Assembly (NCBI GenBank): GCA_001557505.1
Contig: LSAX01000009.1
Location: 1,364,001 to 1,428,000, forward strand
Direction of reading: 5' to 3'
From: Reticulascus tulasneorum
Lineage: Eukaryota; Ascomycota; Sordariomycetes; Glomerellales; Reticulascaceae
DNA: 64,000 nucleotides
Part shown: positions 1 through 12,326 of the stretch, in pieces
Numbering within the stretch: position 1 is the first letter of the stretch
How the letters are laid out: every line of letters begins with the position of its first letter
Translations under genes and position numbers: made by a program
The notes under the pieces: model-generated
Database searches by the model: none
The model's input: the letters and a program-made list of their open reading frames with translations, nothing else
Told to the model about the DNA's origin: nothing

Positions 1-1421
1 ATGGTCAAAAACAAGTTGAGCCTCATCCTCCCCAGGCTGGCCCGATTCCGAACGTCCTGCACTACCACACGCCTCTCGTATAAGAATAGCGGTCTACAGA
101 TGTATGTATATCGGCAGGTCTCAGCAAAACCAACCTCACCATGCAGCCACACTGCAACGGCGAACCAGGAACACACCCAGTTCCCCAGCAAGGAGCATCC
201 CGGTTTCCTCGCACCTCTTCTGGAGAGCACACACACACCCATCGCAGTCGCATTTCCCTTTCCGTTCATGCACAATCCCCGTTCACGAGGCTGCAGCCTC
301 GGCCTCCCAGTGCATTGCTTGGAAGCACCCAATCTGCTTGAAACAAGAGAAACCTGGAGAGTGATGGGGCCCGCGGAACGTGCGACACGTTTGAGGAAAA
401 AATAACCCCAGCTTCTCACACCCCGCACCCCCGCCTCCCCCCGCCGACTCCCGGCTTCTACCAGGATGAGCGTCGTCTGAAGTCCCGTGCCGCAATCTAC
501 GTGTCTCAAATGTATGAATGGGGTCAATGTTTGGCCGAGCAAATGAGAACTGGGGAACGAGGCACTTCGTACAATTCCATTGTCGTGAAGAGTTCGTTTA
601 GTTCAAGAAGGAATAGTCGAGTTGCGGGGACAGCAGCGATCTCCCGCCACACCTCTCCTTGAAGTCTATCTACAGTCCTGGAAGAGAATTGGGCATTTTT
701 CTTCAGCGAGGTGTTTGGGAAAGAGGTTTTTTCAATTCTGTATATAGATAGATCAAGCGTCATATGCCATCATCCTATTAGCCTCGCCCCCATGAGGACG
801 GCTTCCTGCTAGCAGCTGGTCTCTCCAACGTCTTTGGCCTCTCTCAAACGCCCAAGGATAGACAGCAGCTAGCTTGCGAAAAAGACAGCTTGGTTCAGCT
901 AAAGCATCAACGAACGCATCGATAGAAAGTTTGTAGGAAATGCATTTTCGTAATTAAACAAAATATGTAGCCACCCTCCTCCAGCTGCAACTACCGCCAC
1001 CGTATTCTCTCAGATGCATTTCGGTTTCGTTTCCTACGCAATCCGTCTCGTCTCATCTCTCATTTCCCTCCTCCGCCCCTTTCTTCTTTTGCTCTCCAGA
1101 TCATTGTGATACAAACGACCCGCCTATCCCGCCGGTATCCCTGACATGGACACACCAAAAAAACTAAAAACGAACCCAAAAGCAGATGGCCCAGTTGGGG
1201 CCAGGATATTTGCAGCAAGACCAGGTGTATGCGGAGGTGCGAAGAAAATCAAACACGTGAGAAGACCGGCTCGTTTTGGGAATGGTCGTTGGAGATTGCC
1301 GTTTGGTCGTCCGGAGGAGGATGGTGGAGGCAAATGGTTATATCATTGGCCAGCTCTCTGGACGTCATCCGGCCGCAGTCATGCGATTAAAAGTAATGGG
1401 TATTGATTGAAGAAGTAGCAT
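1..1421. other. Gene-free flank downstream of the G-alpha gene
   Basis: No open frame here has a recognisable domain or a plausible exon structure. The frame open from base 1 to 405 is low in information and overlaps other frames on both strands. The part next to 1422 presumably holds the G-alpha 3' UTR. CT-rich sequence around 1040-1100 is the only compositional feature seen. Confidence 0.6.
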
Positions 1422-2676
1422 TTAAATCAGACCGCAGAGACGAAGATTCTCTTGGATGATGATGTCTAGATGAGGATTAGCAACAAGTCATCGACTCAAG
1501 TGAAAAATTGGGCGGTAGCTTACCATTGACAGCCGCCATGACGAAGCGGATCTGAGTGGTATCCGTTGCGCAGGTGAAATGCGTGTAGATCTGCTTGGTC
1601 TCATGCTGGTTCAAGCTGACGAAACGGTTCAGAATGTAGTCGCAGGCCGCAGCATAGTCCTCGCCTCCCTCGTAATCAGGGAAGTAGTTCTTCATTGGGC
1701 TGATGGGCAGCTTCTCCTTGAAACGATCGATCTTATTCAAAAAGAGGATGATAGACGTCTTGATGAACCATCTCGAGTTGCAAATGGAGTCGAACAGAGT
1801 CAGCGCCTCTTGCATACGATTGACAGTCTCGTCTTCGAACAAGAGCTGATCGTACTCGGAAATGGCGACAAGGAAGAGGATGGTTGTGACATTCTCAAAG
1901 CAATGAATCCACTTCTTTCGTTCTGATCGTTGACCGCCGACATCGAACATTCTGTAAGTCAGGTCGCCAATGATGAAAGTCGTCTCGGTAATACCGGTTG
2001 TCTTGACACGCGATCGGAGGACATCCTGGTCATTTGGCATATAGTCAGGCGCGGCGATACGAGCGATATTGTCGAAATAGCTACAGGCTGTTAATAAAAC
2101 CACAGGTTCAGTCTGCGTAGGCCAATACTCACTATCTCGCCGAGTCGTTGAGCTGGTATTCTCTGGACCGCTTGAAGCACTCTTGTACACCACGATCCTT
2201 CCACAACGCCTCAATCGCGCTGCCGACCTCCGGAGGTAGAACATCGCCCTCGATCTGGGCGGGTTGCATGAAAATAGTCTGAACGTGGTACTCCATGCGT
2301 TGGTCCTCGAGCGGGAGCTCCAACGACTCCATAGCCTCGAGGATGACACGCATTGATTGCACGGTGTTGCTGAAGATGATCTCCTTGAATGATTCCCGCT
2401 CATCTCGTGAGTAACCACCCTCGTGGATCAACTTCATCTGCTTGAGAATAGTGGACTTTCCGGATTCACCAGCACCTGCAGAAGAATTAGCAATCGGCAA
2501 CCTTGCGATGACCCGGGGAAGGGGTGTCGCTGGTCGGGGGATGTCGAGGATGGCGTACCCAGAAGGAGCATCTTAATCTCATTGCGTTGCATCATCTTAT
2601 CCCTCTTCAACTGGTTCTCGATCTCCTCATTTCGGGCCTTGCCCTCCTTCTCCTCCGTGCTCATTCCACAACCCAT
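1422..2676 (-). CDS. Group I heterotrimeric G-protein alpha subunit
   Basis: GTP-binding alpha subunit that couples membrane receptors to cAMP and MAPK signalling; orthologous in type to FadA and GNA-1. Exons (5' to 3'): 2676-2559, 2475-2133, 2080-1524, 1465-1422, all joined by GT-AG introns of 83, 52 and 58 nt. The product is 353 aa, the exact usual length of the family. Visible features: N-terminal MGCGMS (myristoylated Gly2, palmitoylated Cys3), P-loop GAGESGKST near residue 40, switch [12 protein letters not shown], switch [20 protein letters not shown]. The last 44-nt exon encodes [14 protein letters not shown]; the Cys at -4 is the pertussis-toxin site that marks group I. Without that last intron the frame would run on into a false C-terminus, so the exon choice is secure. 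The group assignment rests on family knowledge. Confidence 0.97.
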
Positions 2677-2930
2677 TTTGGCGGTTGTTCGTCTTTACTC
2701 TGATGGATTTAGAGAGGGGTGCGATGAGATGGATGATAATCGAATGTATCGTCGGGGATTCTGGATCTCAGGTGGACCTGTTGACAAATCAAGAGCTGGT
2801 TAGCAACGCTGCGGCAAGAATTCCTTTTATTCGACGATGCGTGATCTTAAAAGCCGAAAGCAGATGGTAACACTGGCAGAACGGGTTCCCCCAGCAGTTC
2901 TGACTAGTGATGGGTATCTGGCAAGGAGGC

Positions 2931-2957
2931 GAACGAGCGAACGAGCGAACGAGCGAG
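2931..2957. repeat. GAACGAGC microsatellite in the G-alpha upstream region
   Basis: Three perfect copies of the 8-mer GAACGAGC followed by a partial fourth, about 255 bp upstream of the G-alpha start codon. It is probably in the 5' leader or core promoter. No function can be assigned. Confidence 0.8.
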
Positions 2958-4649
2958 TCTTTTTTGTGGACGAGGCCACTGTTTCGCGCCTCGAAGAGGA
3001 CACAACAGAATCGGACCGCCGCCCGGTCGATCGCGATGTGCTGGGAAGCATCTCAAGACTCACCTATTCTCATTGATTTCACGTCTCAATTGGCGACGGC
3101 GAGGAAAAGGGAAAGCGAAAAGGAAAGTAGCGTGACGAAGTGTTCGACCAACGGAAGATGGATGGTCGCGAAACAGGCTTGGAGACTTTTTGGGGGAGGA
3201 GAGGAAAAGAGGAAGGGCTGGGAGGTGTGTCTAATGTGTGGAGAGAGGAGAAGATGGGTTTGGATTGCTGGGATGGGATGGCGAGCCGGGGGGGGCGGCC
3301 AATGCGCGCCAGTACGATTTGGGTTGGGCCACGGGTGGGTGGTGGACTGTGCTGTTACACAGTGCGTAAATCCTCTGGTGCGGCACAGGGAAAGGGGGGC
3401 TCTCGTCATTCTTTGGAAGGCCTGGCGAACCCGGATTCCAGGGCGGCCAATGCCTGTTTAGGGGGTTTGCAGGACCTGCATGGGGGGAGGAAATGGCCCG
3501 AATGCACAGTGCACACTGGACCTGGCAGGGGGGTACCCAACTTGGGTATGCAAGTAAGGGGAAACTGGAACTTGAGCCTAGAAACGGAACCTGTCCCTGT
3601 GAAGAAGCGGGCGTGGAAATCATGGATGCATGTCAGAGGAATTACCCAGCGCCGCCAGCGGGGGGGCGGAGAGAGAGTTTTGCCCGCATCCAGTATGTAC
3701 ATTCCCTCATCAGCAACCCGATTGAGGTATGCGAAGTATGCGAGTACCTATTTGTGAATTGTACGCACTGGCTGGACGGGGTCTGCAAGAAAGCCCCCAT
3801 CTGCGGCCCTGACTAACATGATGCTTCCAGCGCTATCAGAGGCTAGCTGTAAATGATGGTCGCGGGATCTGAGTCTTGACAGGCGGATATGAAAGGTTCT
3901 GGATGTCTGGAAGCCGGTACTGGCTGGCTGCTCCTTTCTCCTTTCTCCTTTCTCTCTCTCTACCTACGGAGTATCCAAAAACCCACTCTGCTTGTGGATG
4001 CAGAACCTAGACCGGAGTTGTAGCGACACTCCTCCACTGCACGCGCACTACAGCACTTCGAGGCACATCTGTAGAACATTCACTTCCCCCCTACCTTAGG
4101 TTATTATAGGAATTGTCGACGGGAGGGTATCCTGTCCCATGCTGTGGAAGTTAGCTCCCCTGCTTAACCGAAGGCTAGAGGCAAAAGTCCATTCCGTCCA
4201 GGAACCAAATTTTCTCTCTTTCATGTCTTTATCCACCGCTGAATCTAGGCAGTACAAAGAAAAAGCAACTTCGGACCGGGTTTGACCCACCGGCAATTGA
4301 GGAAACGCTCTTCTTATCGCGTTCGAAAGGGCGATAGCCTCGCCAATCCCGACGGAGGGCTTGAGAAAGTTGAGACGTCACTTCGTCCCTTCTAGCGCTG
4401 CATCTCCCATCAATTCTCCTCCTCCCGGGTGCCGATCTCAGCTTCGCTTCAGTACGCTCGGTCGTGGGTGACAGCAGAGAAACACAGACTATCCGCACAT
4501 CTCCCTCATATCCTTTACCTCTGCGCCCTAGTAAAAACCAACTAACTACGTAGGTGTGCGTTGTAAAGGGGGGGTGTCTGTTTCAGATCGATCATTTTGG
4601 ACGCAATCGCCATTTCTCCCAGATTCCTGTTGTGCAACCAACACCTGCC

Positions 4650-4875
4650 TAACCAAGCGGATCGTAAAAAAACAGTGCCGCTTAACTGGTAGCAGTCCGG
4701 AAGTTTGTGACAGCGTAAGAATCTAACGAATATTCGATTAAGGTAGGTAGTTTAGTACATGATTATTCGCTGTAATTTTCAGTCCAATGCGCCTGTGAAT
4801 ACATAGTAGCTATCAATTAGGTATTTGAATATCCAACTGCAAAAGCGGCACCTTTTTTTTACGATCCGCCTGCTA
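4650..4875. mobile_element. MITE-like inverted-repeat element, copy 1
   Basis: The stretch at 4655-4683 is nearly the reverse complement of 4843-4870. Both arms share the core GCGGATCGTAAAAAAA followed by GTGCCGCTT. TA dinucleotides lie just outside each arm (4650-4651 and 4874-4875), which would fit a TA target duplication as in Tc1/mariner/pogo-type elements, but spacing to the arms differs by one base. The interior is AT-rich and has no open frame. A related element lies at 37971-38277 with similar arms and a similar subterminal sequence, which supports a dispersed non-autonomous family rather than a chance palindrome. Confidence 0.65.
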
Positions 4876-7800
4876 ACTAATAAGGTAGCTATGTATCACT
4901 AGCCCTTCCAGGCCTTCGTACATGGTCGGCTAGTCGCACGATCATCCTGCTTTCTACCAAAGAAGGCTCCACCAACAAGAGTCAGGACGAAGCATGCCCC
5001 AAATTTCACACCACCCACCGATGTTGTCCGCTTCAAGGTTTCTCTGCATCCGTCCATCTGCAACCTGTGCTTGGCCCCATCACGGCACATCTCGGGCCTT
5101 GCAGCGTACTTCTGACCTCTGATTCGCCCTCAGTAACCCCTCGGCAGCCAGGTATCTGATACTCTATCCTCCCTCGAACCTTGCATTATGTAGGGGTGGC
5201 AGACCAGCACCGGAGATCAACGATGCTTGCTTGACTGGACATTGTGGAACTTCGAGATATCAGGCTCATTGCGACCTTGATTCGGATCATGGACGTCCCA
5301 AATGCCTTCCCCCATTATTCAACTCCCCAAAACCCTCTTTTTAAAGGTCCGAAGCTCCCTGATCTCCCGAGTCGCAAATCTTAAAATCAAAGACCTACGA
5401 AGCTGACCGGACGACCAAATCCTAATAACCTAATAACTCTTGCGCAAATCCAATCGGGACGTCTGGCGGCGACTCAGGCTACGGAGCTTAGGTCGCACTA
5501 AAACCTCCCCCAACCCAAGCCTGCTTTCCCTCCTCCGAACAGGGTTGGTGGTCCTTGTTTGAGGAGGGAATAATCTAGAATAATGACCCGTAATCGAGCA
5601 TTATCGCGATGCAGATGGCCGTTGTTTCCGATCATTCTATTCTCATCTTCATCAGTTTTGTTTGCTCCTCTCTCTCCATGCAGGGCGGCGAGGTCTGTTT
5701 GCCTCTATTGTCGGTCTATTGTCCGCCAACTGCAGGCTGCCGCTGGTGGTAGATCTCCTTCCCTTTCCGCGTCAAAGCCATCTGCAACCTCTTCCCCAAA
5801 AGACCTCCACACGGCAAAGATGGGTACGGCAATGACGACTCCGAGCATCCGCACGAGTCCAGTCCTGTCCTGGGCCAGTACAGTCCCGCCATATCAAACC
5901 CACCCAGCCGATAACCTTCTCTCTCTCCCGTCTCAGATACCCGGGCCATTCTAGCTGGCTTGGGCCGTGCCGTCTTTTGACATGGTTCAAACATCCCAAG
6001 ACAGTACGCATCAAAGATCTGATACCAGGCTGGGTCTGTGTATCACATTGATTAAGTGATGCGAGAAATGCCGTGCTCTGGGGCAGCGTCTTTGTCAACT
6101 CGTCTTCCACGGCCCCCCCAGAGGAAATCGAGCCGTGAATCCAGGTCAAGACAGCTGTGGCCCTGACTCAGGTCCGTTTTTGTTGATTGGCCGCCACTGG
6201 AGTTCAAATCGCCAGGAGCAATAAGGTGAGATTGGTGGTTGCCCCGTTTGTCGTCTGCCAATAAAGCGCCACGAGATGAGCATTTGGAGCCACCAGTTTG
6301 CTCGGGTGACTAGCCCGGGATGATTATAGCGAAGGGAACTCCGACGCTTTACTAGGCTACCTAGTACAGACAGCTGTCCAGCGAGATGCCTACGATGCTA
6401 GATGCCAGCACGTAAAATATCCAGCAACGGGACAAGCACTGACTGAAAGGCAAGCTGCAGGGGGACTCTCAATCCATCTGTGCCACCAGACCACTGCTGC
6501 TACAATTCCTGCCACTCGGCGAAGTCAAAGACCGACAAACTAGGTCTGCCCAACAATCACCTACAGTTGCAAGCTGGAGGTCAGTGTGGTCAGACCTCAA
6601 TATTACCCACCACTTCACCTCGCCATGAAACACCGTGCCATATTAGCCGGGATACGATTGCCATGCAATTGCCAAAATCCCACACCCTGTTCCCCGTAGA
6701 TCTTTCGCAAACCTCTTTGGAATCCGCTGATGTGCTGTTGGCAAGATGATGCAAGCGTGGATCCGGGACCACTTCCTCAATGACAAGCTTCTCAACCTCG
6801 TCTGGAATGGGCGATCATCATGGCTTTAGCGAAATCCTGGGGAAGAGGCTCACCAGCCACCGTAGGCCGCTCGAGGGAGTCAGTCCTTGTGGCAACACAG
6901 CTAGCTGTCTGTCTGTGAATGAGATGCCCCTGAGACTTAGTGTGTTTGTGTCAACCGCCGAGCCAGTGATCGGCTTCTTACATCTTCTAACGGTGAAGTC
7001 AAAATGTCTTTGAAACATGATCACTCTCGGAGTTCAGGAATGCCCTTGCAAGTTCTTTCAAATACCTTTCCTCCATCCTGGCGGGCACTAAATCGCCCGC
7101 TAACACCGGTCATATGCCATTCTGGCACACTGTCCCTTTGGATAGTCCATCTCGTTCCTGAACTAATTTAATTTCAATTTCTCTTGGTTCGTAGACGGCC
7201 CCATTCTAAGGGCTATTGAATCTAAATAAAGGCCCCAGAGTCCAAGTGGCCACATGGCCGCCTCCTATTTTCCAATAATGACACGCATGTCGAAGTCTAC
7301 ACATGCAAAGATTTTGGCGAACTTGGCGACCTTCTTCCCTAAGCCTGAAATGGCAATCCGAGTGGATTTGGAACCAGGATTCAGGAGATCACAAGGCAAG
7401 GTAGCCAAAATGAGGTTACAGTTTCTCTGTGGGCCCATTCTTTGTTTCCGAACGTCCCAGTGCCATCAGAAAGGAAGCAATAACGATGCTGGATGTTCGT
7501 ATGCACTTAGCAGTGCCCTGTGGATCAAAGGTTTTGAAATTGCATACTGCCACTCAAGTAACTGCTCAAGGGCTACGGATTTCTGGAAAAGCAATCTTTG
7601 GATCGTAATCTCCAGGATTGCAAGGAACGGGGGGGTTCCTTGTGACATCGGTCGAATCGGACATGGGATGATAATGTGCTCTGACCGTTTTCAGAGGAAT
7701 CGAAAACCAAGGGCTTCTAGAATCCTGCGAAACCATGGAACGATCCTCCTGACGGCGTCCCTGCTGATGACAGTGCCCCATTTGGAAATGCAACTGTACG

Positions 7801-8427
7801 AAACAGCTCGCACTTGCGTATTTCGCATCTCGCTTCTCTATGTAATCTATACGGCAAGGTCTCTCCGCAAGGGAGCTTACGTAGTACAAGCCTAATGAAC
7901 TGCGCCGCATTGGGACGAGCCTTTGAGATGAGATGCTCTAATTGCAGTTCGTGCGACCCAGGTCGCAATGGGTTACGGGCACTGATATGCACCAAACGTC
8001 AACGAAGGAGAGACGCGCGAGTGAAAACCAACTTCTTTGACAATGTTCGCAATAGCCGTGGTATCGTACAGCAGGTCCCGCCCCAAAGACGAGACTTGAA
8101 GTTGATCACTCCTTTGACGATTGCCTTCCCCAGATTCCAGCGATATTAACATGCAGGGGACGGGACGGAAGGCTGTGTGCTGCAGTCGGGTGGTCGCCAT
8201 CCAACCGACAATTGGATTGGCCGGCCAGCACTACCTAATTAGTATGTAGATCAGGGACAAATAGCGGACCTCAGCAGAGCAACGAGGCGACCTCTTAAAA
8301 AGCAAATGAATGTTTAGCGTCTTGCTCGCGACAACCTCCCCTCTCCTCGCCAACAGCTGCAGGAATCAATCCCTCGGCCCGTCAATCATTTCAATTACCA
8401 TCTTTAGAGGCGCATTGGTTATTCAAG

Positions 8428-9274
8428 ATGGCTATCCCCATGACCCGCTTAGGCGGTCGCGGTAAGCCGCAGCACCTGTCCCATGATGTCATTCTGAACA
8501 TCCACCGCTCGACAGCTGTGTTACGCGTTGACGGACGAGTGTGCTGATCAATTGGACTCACCCGCAGCCTTCAACCATGCCACCAACGACGACGATGACG
8601 TTGAGCGCGAATATGACCGTCTCCGCGACCTCGCCCGTGCCGAGGCCTCCAAGCGCAACGCCTGCTTCGACAAGTCCCACGAAGCCTACGGCCGCGGCGA
8701 CGGCGCGGCGGCCAAGCAGCTCAGCGAGGAGGGCAAGCGCCACGCCGCAAAGATGGACGACTACAACCGGCAGGCCTCGGATTACATCTTCCGCGAGAAC
8801 AACGCGAGCGAACGCGTCGCAGGCGACTGCATCGACCTGCACGGCCTGTTCGTCGAGGAGGCGGAGCGCATACTCGAGGAGCGCATCCGCGCCGACCAGG
8901 CCCGCGGCCAGACACACCTGCACGCCATCGTCGGCAGGGGAAACCACAGCGCCAACCATGTGCAGAAGCTGAAGCCGAGGGTCGAGGCGCTATGTCGCGA
9001 GCTGGGGCTGCAGTACTCGACGGAAGAGAACGCGGGCCGCATGTATATCAATCTGCAGGGCGGGAGTGCGGTGCCGCCGCCTGCGGCGCCGCATCCCGGC
9101 GGTGGCTACCATGGGCCGCCTGCCGGGGGGTATCCCGGTGGTGGGCAGCCGCAGCATGGCGGTGGACAGCATCACGGGGGCCAGCAACACCCGCCGCCTC
9201 AGCAAGACGCGGCCGGGGATTTGCTGGGGAAGCTGTTGCGGAAGCTGGAGAAGAGCTGCTGCGTGGTCATGTAA
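8428..9274 (+). CDS. DUF1771 plus Smr domain protein with C-terminal CaaX box
   Basis: Exons 8428-8461 and 8568-9274 (246 aa), GT-AG intron of 106 nt. The first exon encodes MAIPMTRLGGR; this start was chosen because it splices in frame to the domain and has a good donor (GTAAGC). DUF1771 covers about residues 22-88, rich in basic and acidic helices. The Smr domain starts at the IDLHGL motif near residue 98 and holds the GRGNHS loop; it ends near 175. Smr domains bind or nick nucleic acid, and the family member in yeast is YPL199C. A Gly/Pro/Gln/His-rich low-complexity stretch follows (about 178-225), then an amphipathic helix LLGKLLRKLEK and the C-terminus SCCVVM. CVVM fits a CaaX prenylation box, and the preceding Cys could be palmitoylated. 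The gene is tail-to-tail with the calponin gene. Confidence 0.9.
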
Positions 9275-9727
9275 GGTCCGGTTGGATGGCGGTTTGCATG
9301 TGTGCATGGGATACCTGGCTCATTTTGGGGTATGGGTTCATCGGGGTTTCTGGACGATGAAGGGGGGGAGGCGGTTCATAGTATAGACGGGGGGAGGGTT
9401 GGCTATAAATGATATCCCGGATATAAAATACCATTGTATGCGTCGGTTGATCGCTGGTCCCTCCGCGCATGTATTCGCGAATGCTGGTTCATGCATAAGT
9501 GTGTCACCAGAATTTCACAAGATAGAGAGTCGCTTATCGAAGTTCCCAGCATTGACAGTACCTCGTCAGCGGCGAGAAAACTGCTAAGCAGTTCATTGTG
9601 AGCCCTCTTCCATTTGTCTAAACCAGCGTAAAAGCATGTCTCATATCCCATTACCCGCCGTCATCCAAGCTCAATGCCCCAACCATGGACGCCGCGATCT
9701 TAAAATTCGTTACCAAAAGCAAGGCCT
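9275..9727. other. Tail-to-tail intergenic spacer
   Basis: 453 bp between two converging genes. It should hold both 3' UTRs. Nothing else is seen. Confidence 0.6.
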
Positions 9728-11819
9728 CTATCTATTAGAACCAGGTAATGGTCTAGGCCCCACGATCTGCCGTCTCCCTGAACCGATACCCTGCCCGCCT
9801 TTGTTTTGGCTGTCACCGCCAGTATAGCCGGACCATTGGTTGACATCCCATCGTCCGCCGATACCGCCGCCAATGCCATCCACGCCTTCGCCGGTTCGAA
9901 CTGCCTTTGCAGTTTCCTTTTGTGCCTCCTCCCATTCACGTTGCCTCTGACGCTCCATCTCCATCTCTCGTTCGAGGAGCGACTTAGATGCTGTGCCGCC
10001 TGCCTTTGTCTTGTTCTGGCTTTGCGCGCGCCGGCGGTCCTCTCCGTCTCGCTCTGCCGTGGCACCAAGCTCTCGGGAGTACGTTTGCTGAGGCGCTGCT
10101 TGTGGAGGAGGAGGATTGCTTGCCAGATACCGGTCTGTGCGGTTCTGCGGAGCGGGAGATGAGGCCGCGTATGCTGTTGGGTCGGGAAGCGGGCGTCCAC
10201 CACCGGTCGTATGGGTCTTGACCTTTTGCAGTGGTGCCACCACTGTTGGATCAGGAAGAGGGCGAGCAGATTTCGAGGGTGGGGAAGAGAGAGCGTTAGT
10301 TTGCTGAAGATCTTGTTGTTGTTGCCATTGTGTGCGAATAATTTCACGTTCGTCTCTGGACCAAGAGTCTTGGCGGCTGGGTGATCTGGGTGGCAGCGCT
10401 GGTCGCGGGCGGCTCCTAGATCTGGCCCTGGCCTTCGAGTCGCTGTTGCCAGAACTGCCAGCAGTATGCCCGCGGGACCGTTCTTGTCGCTCTCGTTCAT
10501 ACTCCTGTTCCCGCTGGCGAGCCTGTTCGAGCTCTTTCTCAAGTTCGGCAATTCGGCTACTGTGTTCACCTCCTTCGCCAGTCCGTTGGGGCTTGATAGG
10601 TTGCTCCGCTTGATACTGGCTGAGAAACTGGCCGCGAAGCCGAGCGTCACTACGGCTTCTTGCACGGCGGCGTTCATCAGCCAACTGAGCCTCCGCCTCC
10701 TCTTCATCTTTGCGGCGCTTTTCCTCCGTCAACTTCCAAAGTCGCTCTTCCTCCTCCCACTTTCTCTTCTCTTCTTCGGCCTTTCGCCGCTCTGCGTCTC
10801 TCGCTCGCCGAGTTTCCTCCTCCCACCTCCGCTCCTCTTCAAGCCGAGCACGTTCCTCCTCAGCTTCGAGCTCAGCTCTCCGTCTCTGCTCTTGTTCCTC
10901 CATCTGCAGTCTTTGCCGCTCTTCTTCCGCTGCCTGCTCTTTTCGCTTGCGCTCCTTCTCGGCCATGTTAGGAACGAAAGGCCCTGCACTTGTGATCTGT
11001 CTTCTTCCGCCAAACGCTATGCCCAAGTTGCCTTGGCTTGCACCGCCCATATAGCCGTACTGAGCGATATTCCACGCGGGCGAGGTCGCCCCTTCATGCT
11101 CTCTCTTGCTCCAGCTACTAACCGGCGCAGGTGAGGTGGAACCGTTTGATGGACTCTTGGTCGGGCTCTTCGTAGGACTCCATCTCCCGGACCCGGAATC
11201 GCCAGTCTTATGCGAAGTCAAATTCGGTCGTGGCGTTCCAAACGCAGATGACGCATTGCTGGCATTGGACATCCCACGTCCGCGGGTAGGTGACGTCGCT
11301 GCAGGGCCTGTAATCTGTGGGCTTAGAATCCCACCACGTCTTGGGCCAATTGCTGCAGGGAAGTTGGCTGGGTTGGCAGAGTTCGCAGCTCTGCTGAAAG
11401 CGCCAAGGCACTGTAAGACTTGCGTCGGATCCTTCTGTTCGTATAAGTCGACTGTGAGAAACGTGTCGTGCTGCTGTAGGTTCAGGGGAGGCGCCTGACA
11501 TGCGCGCAGGAAATGGGAGATGTTTTCCATCTGAACGAAGGGCATAGGTGATTTCTTGAACTTGACACCGGGTGGAGGGATGGCGAGATTGACCAATCTA
11601 AAGAGAATGAGTTGTTAGTGGTCGTCGATACAACCGAGGGTAGAGGTCTTGCCTGCAAAGGGCAACGCCATCCTTGAGGCCCTCAAGAAGATCTCCAGAA
11701 GGTAGTCGCTCGCCTAGAATGCCCTCGATCCAAGTCTTGACCTCGTGCGCCGCTGCCGGCGTATATTTGTCTAAGCGCATTTTGCGCAAGTCCTTGTCCA
11801 AGGACGAAACCGTCGCCAT
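9728..11819 (-). CDS. Calponin-homology actin-binding protein (Scp1/transgelin-like) with long coiled-coil tail
   Basis: Predicted actin cross-linking protein. Exons 11819-11653 and 11597-9728 give 678 aa. The single CH domain lies at about residues 15-125 (KTWIEGILGERLPSGDLLEG, then LKDGVALCRLVN, then the FVQMENISHFLRAC motif). The intron inside the LKDGVALC-RLVN motif has a GC donor (AG|GCAAGA) and a TAG acceptor; using it restores the family motif exactly, while no GT donor nearby does. After the CH domain come a Ser/Pro-rich linker, short RRQI-type repeats resembling calponin repeats (one near GGRRQITSAGPF, another in the last 20 residues), a long Glu/Arg-rich predicted coiled coil, and a Pro-rich tail. 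Yeast Scp1 is much shorter (about 200 aa); long-tailed forms are usual in filamentous ascomycetes. Confidence 0.9.
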
Positions 11820-12326
11820 ATTTGCGACACCGGAATCGCGATCTGGATGTGATTTACACGCTCGTCGAGACTGTTGCTGGGTTCGCCGTTGGGTTCGGAG
11901 GACGTTGCAATGACGCGGCTTTAGGCGCTGATGTCGGTTGTCGCGGGGGGGACGAGGCCGGAGTGAGTATTGGGAAGACGTTTCCGAGTCGCACGGTAAA
12001 GGAAATGATGATGGGATTCGAATAACTTCTTTGCTAGGCAATGGAGGAACAATAATAGAGAATAAACGATTGCAATGTGTGAGAATAAGTCATGGAAGTC
12101 CTTGGAAGCCGCCCATCCACTGTGGTGGGGATTAATTGTTTATGGAGAACCCTGGGATTACTAGCACCTCACAGTGACGTGGGATGGAAGTGGCTGAGAG
12201 GAATTGTGGCGCATGCTTCTTTCGGAAATTGAGTGGCGGTGCGAATCTTGACCTCATCACCACCGCCTCATTGCGAAAACCATGAAGTCCTGAACGAAGC
12301 TTCCTAGATCAAAGGGCACGGTGCAG
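11820..12326. other. Divergent promoter region, calponin / NDUFAF2
   Basis: 507 bp between two divergently transcribed genes. It must contain both core promoters. No clear TATA box or known operator was recognised. Confidence 0.5.

Larger units (their letters stand above)
2677..8427. other. 5.7-kb gene-poor region between G-alpha and Smr gene
   Basis: No convincing gene is seen. The G-alpha 5' UTR and promoter lie at the left end and contain a small GAACGAGC tandem repeat. An inverted-repeat element lies at 4650-4875. CT-rich short repeats occur at 3930-3962. The longest frame, 7254-7895 (+, 213 aa with a true ATG), has no recognisable domain, no obvious signal peptide and average composition; it is most likely chance. 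A spliced lineage-specific gene or a long non-coding RNA cannot be excluded without transcript data. Confidence 0.5.

Noticed and set aside
1..405. 134-codon frame open at the left edge
   Set aside because: Could be the end of a truncated gene, but it has no recognisable domain and conflicts with other open frames. Evidence is too thin to call.
7254..7895. 213-codon + frame with an ATG
   Set aside because: No recognisable domain, signal peptide, membrane segment or supportive splice sites. Kept only as a lead in the gene-poor region.
9700..10707. 335-codon minus-strand frame overlapping the calponin gene
   Set aside because: It is a shadow frame of the repetitive Arg/Glu/Pro-rich calponin tail in another reading frame.
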